From Alphaproteobacteria bacterium (GTDB lineage Bacteria > Pseudomonadota > Alphaproteobacteria > Rhodobacterales > Rhodobacteraceae): 18,175 bases of DNA. The notes beneath the pieces were generated by a model, which saw nothing but the letters and a program-made list of their open reading frames with translations, was not told the DNA's origin and did not search any database. A program made the position numbers and the translations under genes. This document shows, piece by piece, positions 13,941 to 18,175 of this stretch. The stretch's first letter is position 1. Each line of letters opens with the position of its first letter. The DNA lies in assembly GCA_030425945.1 (NCBI GenBank), contig JAUHZL010000014.1:1-18175 (forward strand). Reading direction: 5' to 3'.

Positions 13941-15398
13941 ATGCGATTTTTGAGCCGCAGCCTGCTGGGGCTGTTCCTGATGGCCGTGACGCTCGGTCTT
14001 CTGACCTTTGCCGCTGCGTCGGTCTGGACCGCCGTGCAGGCCAAGCTGAACGAGGTGCCCTTCGCCCGCCCGGCGCAGGAGCGCGTTCTGGCCGTGAACG
14101 TCCTGACCGTGACGCCCGGCACCGCGACGCCCAGCTTCGAAACCTTCGGCGAGGTCGTCAGCCGCCGCACCCTCGACCTGCGCGCGCCCTCGGGCGGTCC
14201 GGTGCTGCGGCTTGCCGAGAACTTCGTCGAGGGGGCCGCCATCCCGGCCGGGACGCTGCTGCTGGAAATCGACCCGGCCGATGCGCAGGCGGCACTGGAC
14301 GTGGCCCGCACCGACCTCGAAGAGGCACGCGCCAGCCTGCGCGACGCCGAGCGCACCCTGACCCTCGCCCAGGATGATCTGGCCGGAACGCAATCGCAGG
14401 TCGAACTGCGCCAGCGCGCCCTGACCCGGCAACAGGACCTCGCCGCGCGCGGTGTCGGCAGCGCCGCCGCGGTCGAGACCGCGGAACTGGCCGTGGCCGC
14501 CGCCGAGCAGTCGGTCCTCTCGAAACGGCAGGCGCTCGCCACCGCGGAAAGCCGGATCGACACCGCCCGCACGACGCTGGCCCGGCGCGAGATCGCCCTG
14601 GCCGAGGCCGAGCGCCGTCTGGCCGACACCCGCCTGACCGCGGACTTCGACGGCGTGCTGTCGGACGTCGCGGTTCTGGCCGGCGGGCTCGTCTCGGCGA
14701 ACGAGCGGGTCGCCCGGCTGATCGATCCGACCGAGCTCGAGGTGGCCTTCCGCCTGTCCACCGCGCAATATGCCCGGCTTCTGGATGACTCCGGCCGGTT
14801 GCGGCAGGTGCCCGTCCGGATCACGCTCGACGCGGATGGCATCGACATCTCCACCGAGGCGACAATCACCCGCGAGAGCGCCTCGGTCGGCGAAGGCCAG
14901 ACCGGGCGGCAACTCTTCGCGCCGCTCGACAGCGCGGCAGGCTTCCGGCCCGGCGACTTCGTCACCGTGACGGTGGTCGAGCCGCCGCTGGAGCGCGTCG
15001 CCGTGCTGCCCGCAACCGCCGTCGACGCGGCCGGCAACCTGCTGGTGCTGGGCGACGGCGACCGGCTGGAAGCCGGGCAGGTCGAGATCCTGCGCCGCCA
15101 GGGCGATGACGTGATCGTGCGGGCCCGGGCCCTCGCCGGGCGCGAGGTAGTGGCCGAACGCTCGCCGCTGCTCGGCATCGGCATCCGCGTCGCCCCGATC
15201 CGCGACGGGCAGGCCGAAGCGCCGCCCGAACCCGAGATGCTGACGCTCGACGCCGAGCGCCGTGCCCGGCTGATCGCCTTCGTCGAGGCGAACACCCGGA
15301 TGCCCGCGGAGGTCCGCCAGCGGATGCTGAGCCAGTTGCAGGAAGAGCAGGTGCCCGCCGAGATGGTGACGCGCCTCGAAAGCCGGATGGGGAGCTGA
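13941..15398 (+). CDS. RND efflux periplasmic adaptor (membrane fusion protein)
   Basis: A 485-residue adaptor with one N-terminal membrane anchor (about residues 8-30), so it is anchored in the inner membrane rather than as a lipoprotein. A lipoyl-like half (LRAPSGGPVLRLAENFVEGA and GTLLLEIDP) brackets a long helical hairpin at about residues 112-233, rich in Ala, Glu, Arg and Gln. It is followed by LTADFDGVLSDVAVLAGGLV and beta-barrel and membrane-proximal segments ending near residue 425. A further ~55-residue helical tail begins at about 430 (LTLDAERRARL) and ends RLESRMGS, beyond the usual adaptor end. The start ATG 13941 follows GAGAGGGA with 5-6 nt spacing. The pump gene starts 3 bp after the stop; this pair forms the inner-membrane part of a tripartite efflux pump. 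No outer-membrane channel gene is in view. Confidence 0.9.
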   Translation: MRFLSRSLLGLFLMAVTLGLLTFAAASVWTAVQAKLNEVPFARPAQERVLAVNVLTVTPGTATPSFETFGEVVSRRTLDLRAPSGGPVLRLAENFVEGAAIPAGTLLLEIDPADAQAALDVARTDLEEARASLRDAERTLTLAQDDLAGTQSQVELRQRALTRQQDLAARGVGSAAAVETAELAVAAAEQSVLSKRQALATAESRIDTARTTLARREIALAEAERRLADTRLTADFDGVLSDVAVLAGGLVSANERVARLIDPTELEVAFRLSTAQYARLLDDSGRLRQVPVRITLDADGIDISTEATITRESASVGEGQTGRQLFAPLDSAAGFRPGDFVTVTVVEPPLERVAVLPATAVDAAGNLLVLGDGDRLEAGQVEILRRQGDDVIVRARALAGREVVAERSPLLGIGIRVAPIRDGQAEAPPEPEMLTLDAERRARLIAFVEANTRMPAEVRQRMLSQLQEEQVPAEMVTRLESRMGS

Positions 15399-15401
15399 TC
15401 G

Positions 15402-18175
15402 ATGCTGGGGAACATCGGCGGCATCCTGTCCTACTTCACCCGCCACGGCACGGCCGCGAACCTGCTGCTGGTCCTGATGATCGCCGCCGGGGTGGCCGCG
15501 ATCCCCAACATGCGGGCGCAGTTCTTCCCGGACGTGATCATCGATGACGTCTCGGTCAGCGTCGGCTGGGACGGGGCCAGCGCCGAGGACGTGGACGCCG
15601 CCATCGTACAGGTGCTCGAACCGGCGCTGCTGGCCGTCGAAGGGGTCGAAAGTTCCGAGTCGGTGTCGCGCGAGGGCCGCGCCTCGATCGACCTCAGCTT
15701 CGAGCCGGGCTGGGACATGGCCCGCGCCACCAATGACGTGCAGTCCGCCGTCGATGCCGTCACCACCCTGCCCGCCGAGGCCGATCTGCCCGAAGTGCGG
15801 CGCGGCGCGTGGCGCGACCGCGTCACCGACGTCGTCATCACCGGCCCCGTGGGCGTCGACCAGCTGGCGCGCCTGACAGACGAGTTCGTTGCACGCCTGT
15901 TCCAGGCCGGGATCACCCGCACGACGATCCGCGGCATCGCCGGCCCTCAGACCGTGGTCGTCGTCGAGTCCGCCGACCTCGTCCGGTACGACATCGCCCT
16001 GCGCGACATCTCCAGTGCCATCGCCGCCGAGGTGGACACCAACCCGGCGGGTGACGTGGCCGGTGGCGCGCAGCGCGTCCGCACCGGCGAGGCGCGCCGC
16101 AACCCCGAGGCGCTCGCCGCCATCGTCCTGCGCTCGAACCCGGATGGCTCGACCCTGACGCTGGGCGACGTGGCGCAGATCCGGACCGAGGGGATCGACC
16201 GCGAACGCGCCTACTTCGTCGGCCCCAACCCGGCGATCTCGGTCCGCGTGGACCGGTCGGACAAGGGCGACGCGATCGGCATGCAGGCCACCGTCGAGGA
16301 GGTTGCCGCCGAGATGCAGGCGGGCCTGCCGCAGGGCGTGACCATCGACCTGATCAACACCCGGGCCGAGCTGATCACCGGGCGCCTCAACATCCTGCTC
16401 GACAACGCGGTCGTGGGCCTCGCGCTCGTCGTGGCGCTGCTGTTCCTGTTCCTGAACGCGCGCACCGCCTTCTGGGTCGCGGCCGGGATCCCGGTGTCGC
16501 TGCTCGCGGCCATCGCGCTGATGTGGGCCGCCGGGCTGACGATCAACATGATCTCGCTCTTCGCGCTGATCCTGACCCTCGGCATCGTGGTCGATGATGC
16601 CATCGTGGTGGGCGAACACGCCGATTTCCGGGCCCGGCAACTGGGCGAAGGTCCCGTCGCCGCGGCCGAGAACGCCGCCCGCCGCATGGCCGGGCCGGTG
16701 TTCAGCGCCACGCTCACCACGATCATCGCCTTCTGGGGGCTCGCGCTGATCGAGGGGCGGTTCGGCGACCTGATCTCGGACATCCCGTTCACCGTGATCG
16801 TCGTGCTGATCGCGTCGCTGATCGAATGCTTCCTGATCCTGCCCAACCACATGTCCCATGCGCTTGCCCATTCCGGCCGTGACCACTGGTACGACTGGCC
16901 GTCGCGGCAGGTGAACCGGGGCCTCGACTGGTTCCGCAAGACCCTGTTCCGCCCGCTGATGGCCCTGGTGATCCGGGCGCGGTACCCGGTGCTCGCGGGC
17001 GCGGTGGTGCTGCTGGCGGGGCAGATCACGCTCTTCATCAACGGCGACGTGACCTGGCGCTTCTTCAACTCGCCGGAGCAGGGCTCGGTCACCGGAAACT
17101 TCGCCATGCTGCCGGGCGCGACCCGCGAGGACACCCTCGAGGTGCTGCGCATGGTGCAGCAGACCACCGAGGACCTCGGCAAGGAATACGAAGAGCGCTA
17201 CGGCACCAATCCGCTGACCTACGTGCTGGCCGAGATCGGCGGCTCGGGGGGCCGGGGCCTCGCCGGGGCGGACACCAAGGAGCCGGACCAGCTCGGCTCG
17301 ATCTCGATCGAGCTGATCGACGCGGACTTCCGTCCCTACTCCAGCTTCGCCTTCGTCGCCGACCTTCAGGAGCGCGTGGGCAGCCACCCGATGCTGGAAA
17401 CCATCAGCTTCCGCGGCTGGCGCGGCGGGCCGGGCGGCGACTCGCTCGACGTGCAGATCACCGGCGCCGACTCGGCCACCCTGAAGGCCGCCGCCGAGGC
17501 GCTGAAGGCCCGCGTCACGCAATACCCGGAAGTGTCGGCCGTCGAGGACAACCTGTCCTACGACAAGGAAGAACTGGTCCTCGGCCTGACCCCGACCGGG
17601 GCCGCGCTCGGGTTCTCGATCGACGACATCGGCCGGGTCCTGCGCGACCGTCTGAACGGGATCGAGGCCGCCAGCTACCCGCAGGGCGTCCGGTCCGCCT
17701 CGATCCGCGTCGAGCTTCCCGCCAACGAACTGACGGCCGACTTCCTTGAACGCACCCTGATGCGCAGCCCGTCCGGGGCCTATGTCGCGCTGGCGGACAT
17801 CGTCAGCGTGTCCAGCCGCAACGGCTTCTCGACCATCCGGCGCGAGAACGGCCTGCACGTCGTCTCGGTCACCGGCGACATCTCGGAGGACGACCCGGCC
17901 CGCGCGCAGGAGATCACCGAGCAACTGCGCGACGCGATCCTGCCCGAACTCGAAACCCGCTTCGGTGTCACGACGCAGCTTTCGGGCCTCGCCGAGCAGG
18001 AGCAGAACTTCCTTACCGACGCCCTGACCGGGTTCGGCGCCTGCCTGATCGGCATCTACCTCGTGCTCGCGTGGATCTTCTCGTCCTGGACCCGGCCGGT
18101 GGTCGTGATGGCGATCATCCCCTTCGGCCTCGTCGGCACGATCTGGGGTCACTACATCTGGGATCTGCCGCTCAG
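15402..18175 (+). CDS. RND family efflux transporter permease, 5' part
   Basis: About 924 residues are visible before the window edge; the family is typically about 1030-1050, so the last helices (TM10-12) are missing. TM1 lies at about residues 19-36. A large periplasmic loop runs to about 330, TM2-TM6 span about 333-486, TM7 is near 527-548, a second periplasmic loop follows, and TM8 begins near 874 with TM9 at the end. The proton-relay motif in TM4 is GIVVDDAIVVGEH, with Asp398 and Asp399 aligned to the paired Asp of AcrB; the following EHADF differs from the common ENV-R of HAE1 pumps. The start ATG 15402 has GGGGAG 7 nt upstream inside the adaptor gene, and the frame stays open to the edge. 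Substrate unknown. A 1415-residue antisense open frame here is a composition artefact. Confidence 0.93.
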   Translation, partial: MLGNIGGILSYFTRHGTAANLLLVLMIAAGVAAIPNMRAQFFPDVIIDDVSVSVGWDGASAEDVDAAIVQVLEPALLAVEGVESSESVSREGRASIDLSFEPGWDMARATNDVQSAVDAVTTLPAEADLPEVRRGAWRDRVTDVVITGPVGVDQLARLTDEFVARLFQAGITRTTIRGIAGPQTVVVVESADLVRYDIALRDISSAIAAEVDTNPAGDVAGGAQRVRTGEARRNPEALAAIVLRSNPDGSTLTLGDVAQIRTEGIDRERAYFVGPNPAISVRVDRSDKGDAIGMQATVEEVAAEMQAGLPQGVTIDLINTRAELITGRLNILLDNAVVGLALVVALLFLFLNARTAFWVAAGIPVSLLAAIALMWAAGLTINMISLFALILTLGIVVDDAIVVGEHADFRARQLGEGPVAAAENAARRMAGPVFSATLTTIIAFWGLALIEGRFGDLISDIPFTVIVVLIASLIECFLILPNHMSHALAHSGRDHWYDWPSRQVNRGLDWFRKTLFRPLMALVIRARYPVLAGAVVLLAGQITLFINGDVTWRFFNSPEQGSVTGNFAMLPGATREDTLEVLRMVQQTTEDLGKEYEERYGTNPLTYVLAEIGGSGGRGLAGADTKEPDQLGSISIELIDADFRPYSSFAFVADLQERVGSHPMLETISFRGWRGGPGGDSLDVQITGADSATLKAAAEALKARVTQYPEVSAVEDNLSYDKEELVLGLTPTGAALGFSIDDIGRVLRDRLNGIEAASYPQGVRSASIRVELPANELTADFLERTLMRSPSGAYVALADIVSVSSRNGFSTIRRENGLHVVSVTGDISEDDPARAQEITEQLRDAILPELETRFGVTTQLSGLAEQEQNFLTDALTGFGACLIGIYLVLAWIFSSWTRPVVVMAIIPFGLVGTIWGHYIWDLPL

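Noticed and set aside
13457..15424. A 655-codon minus-strand open frame over the adaptor gene
   Set aside because: Ser/Arg/Ala-rich translation without domains, antisense to the adaptor. It is a composition shadow.
13905..18152. A 1415-codon open frame on the minus strand across the RND operon
   Set aside because: It is antisense to two well-supported RND genes. The translation is dominated by Arg, Gly, Asp, His and Gln with no recognisable domain, as expected from a stop-poor frame in GC-rich coding DNA.
1..18175. A search for a mobile element, CRISPR array, toxin-antitoxin pair, tRNA or other island marker
   Set aside because: No repeat arrays, transposase or integrase motifs, tRNA-like cloverleaf or marked composition shift were seen by eye. 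The longest gap between genes is about 205 bp and is explained by divergent promoters.

Overview
The window is a GC-rich (roughly two-thirds G+C), gene-dense chromosomal segment from an alphaproteobacterium, most likely of the Rhodobacterales (Rhodobacteraceae/Paracoccaceae). The evidence is the PHB-type acetoacetyl-CoA reductase, a decaprenyl-type (Q10) polyprenyl diphosphate synthase, ETF:quinone oxidoreductase, short intergenic gaps, GTG starts and 4-bp GTGA/ATGA overlaps, plus small DUF465 and DUF2007 proteins. I see no insertion sequence, phage gene, tRNA/rRNA, CRISPR array or attachment site. This is core housekeeping and transport DNA, not an obvious island. The assignment to order is inference from gene content, not a database result.

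Layout. 1-329 is the 3' end of an acetoacetyl-CoA reductase gene closed by a clean intrinsic terminator. 410-1291 encodes a YddG-like DMT exporter. 1364-2897 is a two-gene operon of a VOC ring-cleaving dioxygenase and a small alpha/beta hydrolase, the same pairing as the Firmicute mhq quinone-detoxification genes. On the minus strand follow a YdcH/DUF465 gene with its own terminator and an upstream palindrome, then a DUF2007 gene translationally coupled to a TrmN6-like methyltransferase. ddsA (plus) and ispE (minus) are two isoprenoid-pathway genes that overlap tail to tail by 25 bp. ispE lies 9 bp downstream of an exported TPR protein gene, which follows the ETF-QO gene. ETF-QO and greA diverge from a 205-bp region in which each side has a plausible sigma70-like promoter. 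greA is followed by a gene for an unrecognised protein with two membrane segments. Convergent to it is a minus-strand pair, mobA and a coupled RNase H-fold-like protein. azlC-azlD (branched-chain amino acid export) diverge from mobA. The window ends in an RND efflux operon (adaptor plus pump), with the pump truncated by the window edge before its tenth membrane helix.

Functional links. ddsA and ispE both serve isoprenoid/ubiquinone supply: ispE works in the MEP pathway and ddsA makes the ubiquinone side chain. ETF-QO reduces that ubiquinone pool during fatty and amino acid oxidation. The dioxygenase/hydrolase pair may remove toxic quinones or hydroquinones. Three separate export systems (YddG-like, AzlCD, RND) are present. 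The least explained items are the mobA-coupled RNase H-like protein, the two-TM protein after greA, and several inverted repeats placed where regulators would bind. I found no convincing undescribed multi-gene system.
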